Positions 15,732 through 25,216 of a stretch of 64,000 nt of DNA are shown here, in pieces; the first letter of the stretch is position 1; each line of letters opens with the position of its first letter. The stretch comes from Pedobacter sp. MC2016-14. Its GTDB lineage: Bacteria > Bacteroidota > Bacteroidia > Sphingobacteriales > Sphingobacteriaceae. The notes under the pieces were generated by a model that saw only the letters and a list, made by a program, of their open reading frames with translations, was not told the origin of the DNA and ran no database searches. The DNA lies in NCBI RefSeq assembly GCF_020991475.1, contig NZ_JAJMPA010000002.1, positions 434,001 through 498,000 on the forward strand, read 5' to 3'. The translations under genes and the position numbers were made by a program.

Positions 15732-17021
15732 ATGAACCCTACATCAGCACCCGAAGTAATTGCAAGCGGAGATCCGGCAGCGGGTAAAAAATATTTAGTA
15801 CCTTTTATCCTGGTCGTGAGCTTATTCTTCCTTTGGGGAATGGCACATAATCTGGATTCCATTTTAATACCACATCTTAAAAAGGCATGTAACCTGAACA
15901 ACAGACAATCTACCTTAATAGATACCTCTGTTTTCCTCGCCTACTTTTTAATGGCCATTCCAGCAGGGGTGATCTTAAAGAAATGGGGTTACAAATCGAC
16001 CATGATCACTGGCTTATTAGCATTTGCTTTTGGTGCATTTCTTTTTGTACCGGCAGCAAATAACCTTTCTTACATTACCTTTCTTGTTGCGCTCTTTATC
16101 ATCGGATGTGGCTTAACCCTTCTTGAAACATCTGCAAATCCTTATGCCACAATTTTGGGAAGTCCGGATAAAGCAGCATGGAGGCTAAACCTTGCAGCTA
16201 CCTTTAATGGTTTGGCAGCACCTTTGGCTACAGTAGTTGGAAGATTTATCTTGTCCGGAAAATCTCATACGCAAGAGGAATTAGCGGCAATGACTGATGC
16301 AGTAAGGAACAATTATTTCCTGACAGAAGCGTCTACAGTTAAAGTCCCTTACATTATTCTGGGCACAGTATTGGTTTCTGTTGCTGTATTGTTTTATTTT
16401 ATGAAGTTACCTGAAATAAAAACCACCAGCAAGGATGGAATTTCAAAAGGGAGTTTCTTAGGTGCCTTAAAACACAAACATCTAAGGTGGGCTGTGGTTG
16501 CGCAGTTCTTTTATGTTGGTGCTCAGGTATGTGTAACAAGTTTTTTCATTAGAGCCGCTCAACAAGCAGGTGGCTTTGATGAGTATACTGCGTTATATTA
16601 TCTTGGATTGTATGGTACTTTGTTTTTAGTCGGACGTTTTGTCGGAACCATTTTACTACGATACATTGCCTCAAACAGTCTCTTAGCCATTTACGCTGTA
16701 ATTTCGGTTTTACTAAGTATTGTTGCAATTTTTGGAGACGGTGCTTATGTTGTTTACGCATTAGGTGGTTTGGGATTTTTTATGTCTATCATGTTTCCAA
16801 CCATCTTTGCATTGGGAATTGATGGCATAGGCGATGATACTAAACCTGGATCTTCCTGGTTAATTATGTCGATTGTTGGCGGTGCCATTCTTCCATACGC
16901 AATGGGGACTTTAATTGACATGAACCATGATAATATACAAATTGGCTATAGTATTCCCTTGGTTTGTTATTTAATCATTATGCTCTTTGGGTTAAAAGGA
17001 TATAAAATAGTTGCTAGATAA
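15732..17021 (+). CDS. MFS sugar:H+ symporter, FucP-like
   Basis: A 429-residue inner-membrane carrier with about 12 membrane segments. It has FucP-family landmarks: FFLWGMAHNLDSILIPHLKK in helix 1, AYFLMAIPAGVILKKWGYKS, and LLETSANPYATILG in helix 4. The family moves L-fucose, galactose, glucose or related sugars with protons. In this cluster it should bring a monosaccharide released by the exported glycosidases into the cytoplasm. Starts 23 bases after the MaoC gene and stops two bases before the GH106 gene. The sugar transported cannot be read from the sequence. Confidence 0.88.
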   Translation: MNPTSAPEVIASGDPAAGKKYLVPFILVVSLFFLWGMAHNLDSILIPHLKKACNLNNRQSTLIDTSVFLAYFLMAIPAGVILKKWGYKSTMITGLLAFAFGAFLFVPAANNLSYITFLVALFIIGCGLTLLETSANPYATILGSPDKAAWRLNLAATFNGLAAPLATVVGRFILSGKSHTQEELAAMTDAVRNNYFLTEASTVKVPYIILGTVLVSVAVLFYFMKLPEIKTTSKDGISKGSFLGALKHKHLRWAVVAQFFYVGAQVCVTSFFIRAAQQAGGFDEYTALYYLGLYGTLFLVGRFVGTILLRYIASNSLLAIYAVISVLLSIVAIFGDGAYVVYALGGLGFFMSIMFPTIFALGIDGIGDDTKPGSSWLIMSIVGGAILPYAMGTLIDMNHDNIQIGYSIPLVCYLIIMLFGLKGYKIVAR

Positions 17022-17023
17022 TT

Positions 17024-20000
17024 ATGAACTTTAAGTCAGGTAAATTCCTTTTTTTCTTGTTGCTGCTTAATTTTTATTTTGCTAATGCTACACAGGCGCA
17101 GCACACTGAAACCACTAAACCCTGGGTTTTCTGGTATTGGATGCAGGCTGGTGTTTCTAAAGCTGGCATTACAGCAGATTTAACGGCAATGAAAGAAAAT
17201 GGAATTTCGGGTGCCTACCTGATGCCGATTAAAGGTGAAACCACACCACCGCTTTATACGCCCTCGGCACGGCAGCTGAGTCCGCAGTGGTGGAGTATGG
17301 TAGAATTTGCCATGCAGGAAGCGAAACGCCTGGATTTGAAACTAGGAATGCATGTCAGCGATGGTTTTGCCCTTGCAGGTGGACCATGGATTACACCTGA
17401 GCTCTCTATGCAAAAGGTAGTGTATAGTCAGTTAAATGTTCAGGGAAATACCAAAGCCAAATTGTCATTACCTCAGCCGGAAACTGTAGAAGGTTATTTT
17501 AAGGATATCGCAGTGTATGCTTATCCTTCTCCCGAGGGTACTGGCATATCTACAACAACTGTTGTCCCTAAGGTAAGCAGCAGTAATGGTATTGATGCCA
17601 GCGGATTGACTATTCCTGGAAATAAAAAGAATTTCACCAGTAATGAACCTTGCTGGATCCAATATGAATTTGCGCAACCTTTTACTGCCCGTACGGTTAC
17701 TGTTAGGACAACGGGAAATAATTATCAGGCAGAGCGTTTAGCGATTGAAGTAAGTGACGATGGGCAGCATTTTCGCTCAATTGGTCGCCTGCAGGCACCA
17801 CGTCATGGATGGCAGGATATTGATGCCGATGTTACACATTCAATTGCTCCTGTTACCGCAAAATTTTACAGGTTTGTTTACGATAAAAATGGTTCTGAAC
17901 CGGGAGCGGAAGATTTAGATGCCGCCAAATGGAAACCGACATTAAAGCTTGTGAACCTGGAACTATCTGCCGAGCCACGTATCAATCAGTTTGAAGGCAA
18001 AACCGGGGTAGTATGGCGGGTAAGTAAATATAGCAATCAGCAACAGCTGCCGGCGCAGTTTTGTATCCCTTTAAATAAGATCATCAATATTACCTCTCAA
18101 ATGAATGCTGATGGGACGCTAAACTGGAAAGCACCTAAAGGAAACTGGACCATTTTGAGAATGGGACATACCTCAACAGGACATAAAAATGATACCGGTG
18201 GCGGTGGGATAGGACTGGAATGCGATAAGTTTAATCCGGCGGCGATCAAATTACAATTTGACAGCTGGTACGGAGAAGCTTTAAGGCATGGAGGACCGGA
18301 CATTGCAGGGAAAGTACTCAATACTTTTCATGTAGATAGCTGGGAATGTGGAAGTCAAAACTGGTCGACCGAATTTAGTGCTGAATTTAGAAAACGCAGG
18401 GGATATGATCCAATGCCTTACCTTCCGGTAATGGCAGGCATTCCTGTTCAAACTGCTGAAATTTCAGAGGGGTTTTTGTACGACCTAAGGAAAACAATCT
18501 CGGAACTTGTAGTGGACAAATTTTACCTTACGCTTGCTGCATTAGCTAAAGAGAAAGGCGTAATATTTACTGCAGAAAGCATTGCCCCTACGATGCTGAG
18601 CGATGGATTGGCGCATTATAAAACTGTGGATGTACCAATGGGTGAATTTTGGATGAACAGCCCTACGCACGATAAACCAAATGATATGCTGGATGCCATT
18701 TCTGGTGCCCATATTTACGGTAAAAACATTATACAGGCCGAAGCTTTTACCACAGTCCGTATGGATTGGAGCGAGCAGCCTGGAAATATGAAGACCTTAC
18801 AAGATAGAAACTATGCATTGGGCATTAACAAACTGGTATACCATGTATTTACCCACAATCCATGGATGGACAGAAAGCCCGGGATGACACTTGATGGAGT
18901 AGGGTTGTATTTTCAACGTGACCAAACCTGGTGGAAGCCGGGAAAAGCCTGGATCACTTATGCAGAACGCGCACAGGAATGGTTACAAAAGGGTGTTCCG
19001 GTAACTGATATCGCTGTTTTTATAGGTGACGAAATTCCGAGGCGATCTGTATTACCAGATAGGTTGGTGAATGTGCTTCCAGGTATTTTTGGTAAAGAGG
19101 TAGTGACGGCAGAAGCTGCCCGAATGCTGAATACAGGAGAGCCGCTTAGGCAAAAGCCTGCTGGTGTTACCCATTCTGCAAACATGGCCGATCCGGAAAA
19201 TTGGGTGAATCCATTGCGAGGATATGCTTATGATTCTTTTAATCCGGATGTTTTGGCGCAGGCTGAGGTTAAAGACAAAAACGTTGTTTTTCCTGGAGGC
19301 GCCCGTTACGGCATTCTAGTAATTCCTGGCAAGCAGGCTTTAAACCCGAATTATGAATACATGAGTTTTGGGACAGTGAAAAAGTTGCTTGAACTTGTTA
19401 AAGCGGGAGCAACGGTTTTACTTAATGAAAAACCGCTTCAGCAAACTGGCTTGCAGCGCGGAAATGAAGCCAGTTTTTACAAGATGGTAGATGAATTATG
19501 GGCCGGTGGCCAAATAGGTTTGGGAAAAGTAATTTTAGGGCCTTACCAGGCAGATACCTTTAATGAACTTGGACTTGAACGGGATTTGTACATTGCTGAA
19601 GAGGCTGAAGCTGCCTATGCTAAACATGTTGCTTATACCCATCGTAAAACTAAGACAGAGGATATTTATTTTATCGCTAATCAACTGGACAAATCACGTA
19701 TCTTAAACTTTTCGTTTCGTGTTGCCGGTATAAACGCGGCACCAAAATTATACGATGCTGTTTCTGGCGAAACAACTGTAGCGAAAAACTGGTCTGCTGT
19801 AGAGGGCAGAATAGAGCTAAGGTTAAAACTGGAAGCTAATGCTTCTGTATTTGTTATTTTTGACCAAACAGCTCCATCTTCAACTGTTAAAGCCAACTCA
19901 GAGAACTGGAAAGAATTTAATACTGTTGAGGTCTTGAAAAACCAATGGGAAGTAAGCTTTGATCCGGCATATGGCGGCCCTGATCAACCAAAGGTGTTTA

Positions 20001-20407
20001 AAACATTAACTGACTGGAGCAAGCATGACGATTCTGGAATTAAATATTATTCTGGTACAGCTACCTACAAAACCAGTTTTAAAAATACCATTACAACAGG
20101 TAAACAGGTATGGCTAGACCTTGGAGAAGTTGCGGATATAGCTGTTGTAAAAGTTAACAATATAGACTGCGGTACGGTATGGACTGCTCCTTACCGGGTA
20201 GACATTAGCAAAGCCTTAAAAAAGGGCAGCAACCAAATTAGCATTGAGGTTACCAATACCTGGGCAAACAGGCTAATTGGCGACCAGAAATTGCCAGAAG
20301 CTAAACGCGTTACTAAAACTACAGCCCCCTTCCGGTTGGAAGGTAAACCTTTGTTAAAAGCAGGTCTTTTGGGGCCGTTGCAGCTACAAGTAGCAAAAGA
20401 AAACTGA
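17024..20407 (+). CDS. Secreted GH106-type alpha-L-rhamnosidase
   Basis: A 1127-residue exported protein with signal peptide ending near NATQAQ. The GH106 start is clear (KPWVFWYWMQAGVSKAGITADLTAMKENGI region, residues about 30-60), followed by a TIM-barrel with inserted beta domains and a C-terminal galactose-binding-like sandwich (GTVWTAPYRVDISKAL). GH106 enzymes are calcium-dependent alpha-L-rhamnosidases acting on pectic rhamnogalacturonans, including RG-II side chains in Bacteroides. With the GH78 gene this gives two rhamnosidase families in one cluster, suggesting at least two rhamnose linkages in the target. Linkage is not known. Confidence 0.85.
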   Translation: MNFKSGKFLFFLLLLNFYFANATQAQHTETTKPWVFWYWMQAGVSKAGITADLTAMKENGISGAYLMPIKGETTPPLYTPSARQLSPQWWSMVEFAMQEAKRLDLKLGMHVSDGFALAGGPWITPELSMQKVVYSQLNVQGNTKAKLSLPQPETVEGYFKDIAVYAYPSPEGTGISTTTVVPKVSSSNGIDASGLTIPGNKKNFTSNEPCWIQYEFAQPFTARTVTVRTTGNNYQAERLAIEVSDDGQHFRSIGRLQAPRHGWQDIDADVTHSIAPVTAKFYRFVYDKNGSEPGAEDLDAAKWKPTLKLVNLELSAEPRINQFEGKTGVVWRVSKYSNQQQLPAQFCIPLNKIINITSQMNADGTLNWKAPKGNWTILRMGHTSTGHKNDTGGGGIGLECDKFNPAAIKLQFDSWYGEALRHGGPDIAGKVLNTFHVDSWECGSQNWSTEFSAEFRKRRGYDPMPYLPVMAGIPVQTAEISEGFLYDLRKTISELVVDKFYLTLAALAKEKGVIFTAESIAPTMLSDGLAHYKTVDVPMGEFWMNSPTHDKPNDMLDAISGAHIYGKNIIQAEAFTTVRMDWSEQPGNMKTLQDRNYALGINKLVYHVFTHNPWMDRKPGMTLDGVGLYFQRDQTWWKPGKAWITYAERAQEWLQKGVPVTDIAVFIGDEIPRRSVLPDRLVNVLPGIFGKEVVTAEAARMLNTGEPLRQKPAGVTHSANMADPENWVNPLRGYAYDSFNPDVLAQAEVKDKNVVFPGGARYGILVIPGKQALNPNYEYMSFGTVKKLLELVKAGATVLLNEKPLQQTGLQRGNEASFYKMVDELWAGGQIGLGKVILGPYQADTFNELGLERDLYIAEEAEAAYAKHVAYTHRKTKTEDIYFIANQLDKSRILNFSFRVAGINAAPKLYDAVSGETTVAKNWSAVEGRIELRLKLEANASVFVIFDQTAPSSTVKANSENWKEFNTVEVLKNQWEVSFDPAYGGPDQPKVFKTLTDWSKHDDSGIKYYSGTATYKTSFKNTITTGKQVWLDLGEVADIAVVKVNNIDCGTVWTAPYRVDISKALKKGSNQISIEVTNTWANRLIGDQKLPEAKRVTKTTAPFRLEGKPLLKAGLLGPLQLQVAKEN

Positions 20408-20434
20408 ACCATAATACAACCTAAAATATAAACT

Positions 20435-22483
20435 ATGATAAGGATTAAAAAACAAGCAGGCGGCATTTTTAGGTATGGCCTGTTGGCGGCTTTACTTTTT
20501 GAGGCATCCCCAGGGCAGGCACAAGACAAGAGTTTGGTGAATACCAAACAAAGTCTGCATGCCAAACTGCACAGTCCGGATATGAAAGATGTAACCTGGA
20601 CAAAAGGTTTTTGGGCGGACCGTTTTAAGGTTGCCAAAGAAACCATAGTACCCAATATGTGGGACATTTACAATGATGCCAAGATCAGCCATGCATTCAA
20701 AAACTTTGAAATTGCTGCCGGACTAGATACAGGTTCGCATTCCGGACCTTCTTTTCATGACGGTGATTATTATAAAACACTGGAAGCTGTTGCCAGCATG
20801 TATGCTTCTACGGGAGATCCAAAATTAAATGTAATGATGGACAAGGCTATTGCGGTCATAGCAAAATCTCAGCGGGCCGATGGCTACATCTACACCAAGG
20901 CGATGATAGAGCAGCGTAAAACCGGCTCAAATAATCAGTTTCAGGACCGGTTAAGTTTTGAAGCTTATAACATTGGCCATTTGATGACTGCTGCTTGTGT
21001 ACACTATAGGGCTACAGGTAAAACCAATTTGCTTGAAGTAGCGAAAAGGGCAACAGATTACCTGTACAATTTTTACCAGAAAGCCTCACCAGCATTAGCC
21101 AGGAATGCCATTTGTCCTTCGCATTATATGGGGGTCATTGAAATGTACCGTACTACTAAAGATCCGAGGTACCTTGAGCTTGCTAAACACCTTATTGCCA
21201 TTAAAGGGAAAATTGAGGATGGTACAGATGATAACCAGGACAGGATTCCCTTTCTAAAACAAACCAAGGCTATGGGACATGCCGTAAGGGCAAATTATTT
21301 ATACGCGGGTGTTGCCGATCTTTATGCAGAGACAGGAAATGATTCGCTGATGCATTCCCTTGATTTAATGTGGGATGATGTGAACCAGCATAAGATGTAC
21401 ATTACCGGTGGCTGCGGTTCTTTGTATGACGGTACTTCTCCTGACGGAACCTCTTACAACCCTACTGAAGTTCAAAAAATACACCAGGCTTTTGGTCGTG
21501 ATTACCAATTGCCAAATTTTACGGCGCACAACGAAACCTGTGCCAATATTGGCAATGTGCTTTGGAACTGGCGTATGCTGCAAATTACCGGAGACGCCAA
21601 ATATGCTGATGTGATGGAGCTGGCATTACACAATAGCGTGCTATCGGGCATTAGCCTTGATGGCAAGAAATTCTTATATACCAACCCTTTAAGTTATTCA
21701 GACGACCTTCCTTTTCAGCAACGCTGGTCTAAAGATAGGGTTCCATACATTGGATTGTCTAACTGCTGTCCCCCAAATGTAGTGCGCACCATTGCTGAAG
21801 TAGGAGATTATGCTTACAGCATCTCTGACAAAGGTTTGTGGTTTAATTTGTATGGCGGCAATAAGATTAACACCAAATTGAATGATGGTTCGAAGGTTAG
21901 TCTGAGCCAGGAAACCAATTATCCATGGGATGGCAACATTAAAATTCAGGTTAAAGAAACCGGGAATAAAGCCTATTCTATGTTTTTCCGGATTCCGGGA
22001 TGGACAGCAAATGCGCAATTAAAGGTGAACGGAAAAACAGAAAGCATAAACCTGACTCCTGGTACCTATGCGGAACTGAACCGTAAATGGAAAAAAGGCG
22101 ACCAGGTAGAACTGGTATTGCCTATGGAAGCACAACTGGTAGAGTCTAACCCGCTGGTAGAAGAAAACCGTAACCAGGTAGCGGTTAAACGCGGGCCGAT
22201 TGTATACTGCTTGGAATCACCTGATCTTCCCGGTAAGCGAATCTTTAATGTATTTATTCCCTCTGGCATCAATTTAAAAGCTACTCCAATTAACATTGAT
22301 GGAGCAAACATGATGAGCCTGGAAGGCAACGCACAATTGATTGAAAATAAAGACTGGAAAAATGTACTATACCGTCCGCTGAACCAAAGCAATATCACTA
22401 CGCCGATAAAGCTGGTTCCTTATTTTGCCTGGGGCAACAGAGGACATTCTGAAATGTCTGTTTGGTTACCTGTAAGCAGATAA
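20435..22483 (+). CDS. Secreted GH127-type beta-L-arabinofuranosidase
   Basis: A 682-residue protein with an exported N terminus (to GQAQ). The (alpha/alpha)6 barrel shows FWADRFKVAKETIVP and FEIAAGLDTG, and the zinc/catalytic cysteine set of GH127 is intact: E367 and C369 in HNETCANIGN, and C444-C445 in SNCCPPN, equivalent to the Glu and three Cys of HypBA1. A C-terminal beta-sandwich follows. GH127 members remove beta-L-arabinofuranose, though some Bacteroidota members take other sugars such as 3-C-carboxy-5-deoxy-L-xylose (aceric acid) in RG-II. Which applies here is unknown. Confidence 0.88.
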   Translation: MIRIKKQAGGIFRYGLLAALLFEASPGQAQDKSLVNTKQSLHAKLHSPDMKDVTWTKGFWADRFKVAKETIVPNMWDIYNDAKISHAFKNFEIAAGLDTGSHSGPSFHDGDYYKTLEAVASMYASTGDPKLNVMMDKAIAVIAKSQRADGYIYTKAMIEQRKTGSNNQFQDRLSFEAYNIGHLMTAACVHYRATGKTNLLEVAKRATDYLYNFYQKASPALARNAICPSHYMGVIEMYRTTKDPRYLELAKHLIAIKGKIEDGTDDNQDRIPFLKQTKAMGHAVRANYLYAGVADLYAETGNDSLMHSLDLMWDDVNQHKMYITGGCGSLYDGTSPDGTSYNPTEVQKIHQAFGRDYQLPNFTAHNETCANIGNVLWNWRMLQITGDAKYADVMELALHNSVLSGISLDGKKFLYTNPLSYSDDLPFQQRWSKDRVPYIGLSNCCPPNVVRTIAEVGDYAYSISDKGLWFNLYGGNKINTKLNDGSKVSLSQETNYPWDGNIKIQVKETGNKAYSMFFRIPGWTANAQLKVNGKTESINLTPGTYAELNRKWKKGDQVELVLPMEAQLVESNPLVEENRNQVAVKRGPIVYCLESPDLPGKRIFNVFIPSGINLKATPINIDGANMMSLEGNAQLIENKDWKNVLYRPLNQSNITTPIKLVPYFAWGNRGHSEMSVWLPVSR

Positions 22484-22494
22484 AATATCTTAAG

Positions 22495-23742
22495 ATGGAA
22501 AGAATAACTGCAAAATATTATATAGAGACCCCGCTGGATTTAGAAAAATCAGCGCAGGTTTTGGCCGGCGAGCAATCTTCAGGAACTTTTATTGCCGTTC
22601 CGGGAGAGACAGCAGAATTGAAACAAAGATTTGCGGCCAGGGTTGAATCTATTACCCCCCTGGATGTGGTTGCTGAACCTTCTATTCCTGGTGTAAAAGC
22701 CGGAGCTGGAAAGTACCAAAGGGCAATGATTGAAGTATCCTGGTCTGTAGAAAACTTTGGCTATAATTTGCCTGTGCTGGTCTCTACACTACAGGGTAAT
22801 TTGTATGAGCTTACCCAGTTTACAGGCTTAAAATTGATGGATATTGAGTTGCCTGATTGTTATGCCAGTGCTTTTAGCGGGCCTAAATTTGGTGTTGAGG
22901 GCTGCAGAAAACTGACAAATGTTTACGGTAGGCCTTTGATTGGTACCATTATAAAACCAAGTATTGGAATGAGTCCTGAACAAACTGCTGAACTTGTTAA
23001 AACTCTCATTACGGCGGGAATTGACTTTATCAAAGATGATGAATTACTTGGCTCTTCTGCGAATTCACCATTTGACAAGCGTGTTGATGCGGTAATGGAA
23101 GTGATTAATGCACACGCGGATAAAACAGGCAAAAAGGTGATGTATGCCTTTAACATCAGTGATGATATAGACCAGATGCAGCGCAACTATGAAAAGGTAG
23201 TAGCCGCTGGTGGTACTTCTGCAATGATAAGCCTAAATAGCGTTGGTCTGGCTGGCGTTAAAAAGATCTGCGATATTGGGACACTCGCTATTCATGGTCA
23301 CCGGAATGGTTGGGGAATGTTAAACCGTCATCCTTTATTAGGGATAGAATTTCCAGCCTATCAAAAGTTATGGAGACTTGCCGGAGTAGATCAGATCCAT
23401 GTTAATGGTATACAAAACAAGTTCTGGGAATCTGATGATTCTGTAGTGCGTTCTATAGAAGCCTGTTTAAAGCCAATGCTTGGCGGATATTCGGTATTGC
23501 CGGTTGTATCATCTGGTCAGTGGGGTGGCCAAGCGCCTGAAACTTACAGGCGCACCCAAACAATTGATTTATTGTATATGGCCGGTGGAGGCATTATGGC
23601 CCATCCAGATGGACCGGCCGGAGGTGTGGTTGCTTTACAACAAGCCTGGCAGGCTGCGGTAGATGGCTTATCTGTAGAACAGGCCGCGGTAAAATATACT
23701 GAATTTAAGAAATCTGTTGCAGTTTTTGGAAATGTAAAGTAG
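22495..23742 (+). CDS. RuBisCO-like protein (form IV), likely sugar-acid-phosphate processing
   Basis: A 415-residue RuBisCO large-chain homolog; the start is the ATG at 22495, since an upstream frame-open ATG lies inside the GH127 gene. Unlike many RLPs it keeps the canonical active-site positions: K154 (K175 of spinach), the carbamylated-Lys motif K180-D181-D182-E183, H267 (H294), H302 (H327), loop-6 K309 (K334, same seven-residue spacing), S339 (S379) and GGG at 364-366; R295 is replaced by Gly. Its downstream partner is a DUF1537 kinase. The best known precedent is OiaX, which acts on 3-oxo-isoapionate 4-phosphate made by a DUF1537 kinase. That function is inference; bona fide carbon fixation is unlikely because no phosphoribulokinase is seen and the host lineage is heterotrophic. 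Confidence 0.88.
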   Translation: MERITAKYYIETPLDLEKSAQVLAGEQSSGTFIAVPGETAELKQRFAARVESITPLDVVAEPSIPGVKAGAGKYQRAMIEVSWSVENFGYNLPVLVSTLQGNLYELTQFTGLKLMDIELPDCYASAFSGPKFGVEGCRKLTNVYGRPLIGTIIKPSIGMSPEQTAELVKTLITAGIDFIKDDELLGSSANSPFDKRVDAVMEVINAHADKTGKKVMYAFNISDDIDQMQRNYEKVVAAGGTSAMISLNSVGLAGVKKICDIGTLAIHGHRNGWGMLNRHPLLGIEFPAYQKLWRLAGVDQIHVNGIQNKFWESDDSVVRSIEACLKPMLGGYSVLPVVSSGQWGGQAPETYRRTQTIDLLYMAGGGIMAHPDGPAGGVVALQQAWQAAVDGLSVEQAAVKYTEFKKSVAVFGNVK

Positions 23743-23747
23743 GGCTT

Positions 23748-25190
23748 ATGGAAACGATGCAAAATGGCCGCTTGTTAATGGCTTTTTATGGTGATGATTT
23801 TACTGGTTCTACTGATGCTTTAGAGTTTCTGAGCAGGGCGGGTGCAAAAACTGTACTTTTTATAGAACCGCCTAAGCCGGAGCAATTGGCCAGATATGAA
23901 GGTCTGCAAGCTTTAGGCGTGGCCGGAATGAGCCGTACCATGACACCTGCAGAAATGGAAAAGGAATTGCGGCCTGCTTTTGAAGCTTTGGCAAGACTAA
24001 ATCCTGCACATGTACATTATAAAGTTTGTTCTACTTTCGACTCTTCCGCAGAAACCGGAAGTATAGGTAAAGCAATTGATATTGGTGCTGAGGTGTTTAA
24101 ATCTTCTTACGTACCTTTATTAGTGGCTGTTCCTATTTTTGGCAGATACTGTTTATTTGGGAATTTGTTTGCCAGAATGGGCATCGGATCTGAGGGTGTA
24201 ATTCATAGACTGGACAGGCATCCATCAATGAGCAAACATCCGGTTACACCTGCAGACGAAAGTGATCTCCGTTTACATTTGGCTAAACAAACAGACAAGC
24301 GCATTGGTCTTTTCGATATACTTGAGGTGCATAAATTTCAGGATCAGCAACAAAATGCTGCTGAAAACCCAAAGGGAGTTCCTTCGCCCAGACTTTCAAG
24401 TTTAATTAAGGACGGGCATAAAATTATACTTTTTGATGCTGTAAAAGAGGATGACCTTGGTAGCATAGGTTCCATAATTGATGCCAATGCTACTACCGAA
24501 AATATCATCTTTTCTGCCGGTTCTTCTGCTATTGAAATGGCATTGGGTGTAAACTGGCAGGAGGAGGGCAGCATTGTTGCAAGGGAAGAATGGGCTGCTT
24601 CTGAATTTGAAGGGCCGATATTAATAGGCTCGGGTAGCTGCTCTCCAGTTACTTCTGGGCAAATTAAGTACGCGCTAAAAAACGGCTTTGCTGAAATTGC
24701 CATTGAAACTGAAATTCTGGCCAATTTAATTTCCTCGACTGAGATTACTGAATTTTCTGCGGTTCTTGAAGCTTCGGTGGAACAATATGCCTTTAAGGCG
24801 GCTGCATTTATAGCGCAAGGAAAAAATGTGCTCATACATACGAGTGTAGGCAATGATGACGTAAGGGTTTCCAGAACAGACGAAATTTTAAAGCAAAAAG
24901 GCTTTGGAAAGTCAACCACGGCATTGATGTACGGTGTACTACTTGGTAAAGTGGCCAGAACCGTGGCGGAAAGAACATCCTTGCAGAGGATTATTATTGC
25001 CGGTGGTGATACTTCGAGTTATGCCGCAAGGGCAATGGGGATTGAGGCTGTTGAAATGATTGCTCCTTTGGCCCCTGGTGCGCCTTTGTGCAGAGCGTAT
25101 GCGCCGGGCTCGGCAATAGACCAGTTACAAGTTGCCTTTAAGGGCGGACAGGTAGGTAAGGAAGATTTCTTTGTTACCTCCACAAAATAA
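23748..25190 (+). CDS. Four-carbon acid sugar kinase family protein (DUF1537; OtnK/OiaK-like)
   Basis: A 480-residue ATP-dependent kinase of sugar acids. The N-terminal domain has the family motif FYGDDFTGSTDALEF (typically DDxTGxxD), a sugar-binding region, and the C-terminal nucleotide-binding domain includes GGDTSSYAARAMGIEA, equivalent to the 'GGDTA' loop. It is longer than the roughly 420-residue average but all motifs are in place. Five bases separate it from the RLP gene, so it probably makes the phosphorylated acid the RLP uses. Known members phosphorylate erythronate, threonate, 3-oxo-tetronates or 3-oxo-isoapionate; which one applies is open. Confidence 0.9.
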   Translation: METMQNGRLLMAFYGDDFTGSTDALEFLSRAGAKTVLFIEPPKPEQLARYEGLQALGVAGMSRTMTPAEMEKELRPAFEALARLNPAHVHYKVCSTFDSSAETGSIGKAIDIGAEVFKSSYVPLLVAVPIFGRYCLFGNLFARMGIGSEGVIHRLDRHPSMSKHPVTPADESDLRLHLAKQTDKRIGLFDILEVHKFQDQQQNAAENPKGVPSPRLSSLIKDGHKIILFDAVKEDDLGSIGSIIDANATTENIIFSAGSSAIEMALGVNWQEEGSIVAREEWAASEFEGPILIGSGSCSPVTSGQIKYALKNGFAEIAIETEILANLISSTEITEFSAVLEASVEQYAFKAAAFIAQGKNVLIHTSVGNDDVRVSRTDEILKQKGFGKSTTALMYGVLLGKVARTVAERTSLQRIIIAGGDTSSYAARAMGIEAVEMIAPLAPGAPLCRAYAPGSAIDQLQVAFKGGQVGKEDFFVTSTK

Positions 25191-25216
25191 AATGATAACC
25201 TAATATAACCAATAAT

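Noticed and set aside
22462..22494. Upstream ATG for the RuBisCO-like protein
   Set aside because: It lies inside the 3' end of the GH127 gene and adds residues with no family support.
22495..23742. Carbon-fixing RuBisCO
   Set aside because: R295 is Gly, the length is 415 residues, no phosphoribulokinase or small subunit is near, and the neighbours are sugar-acid genes.
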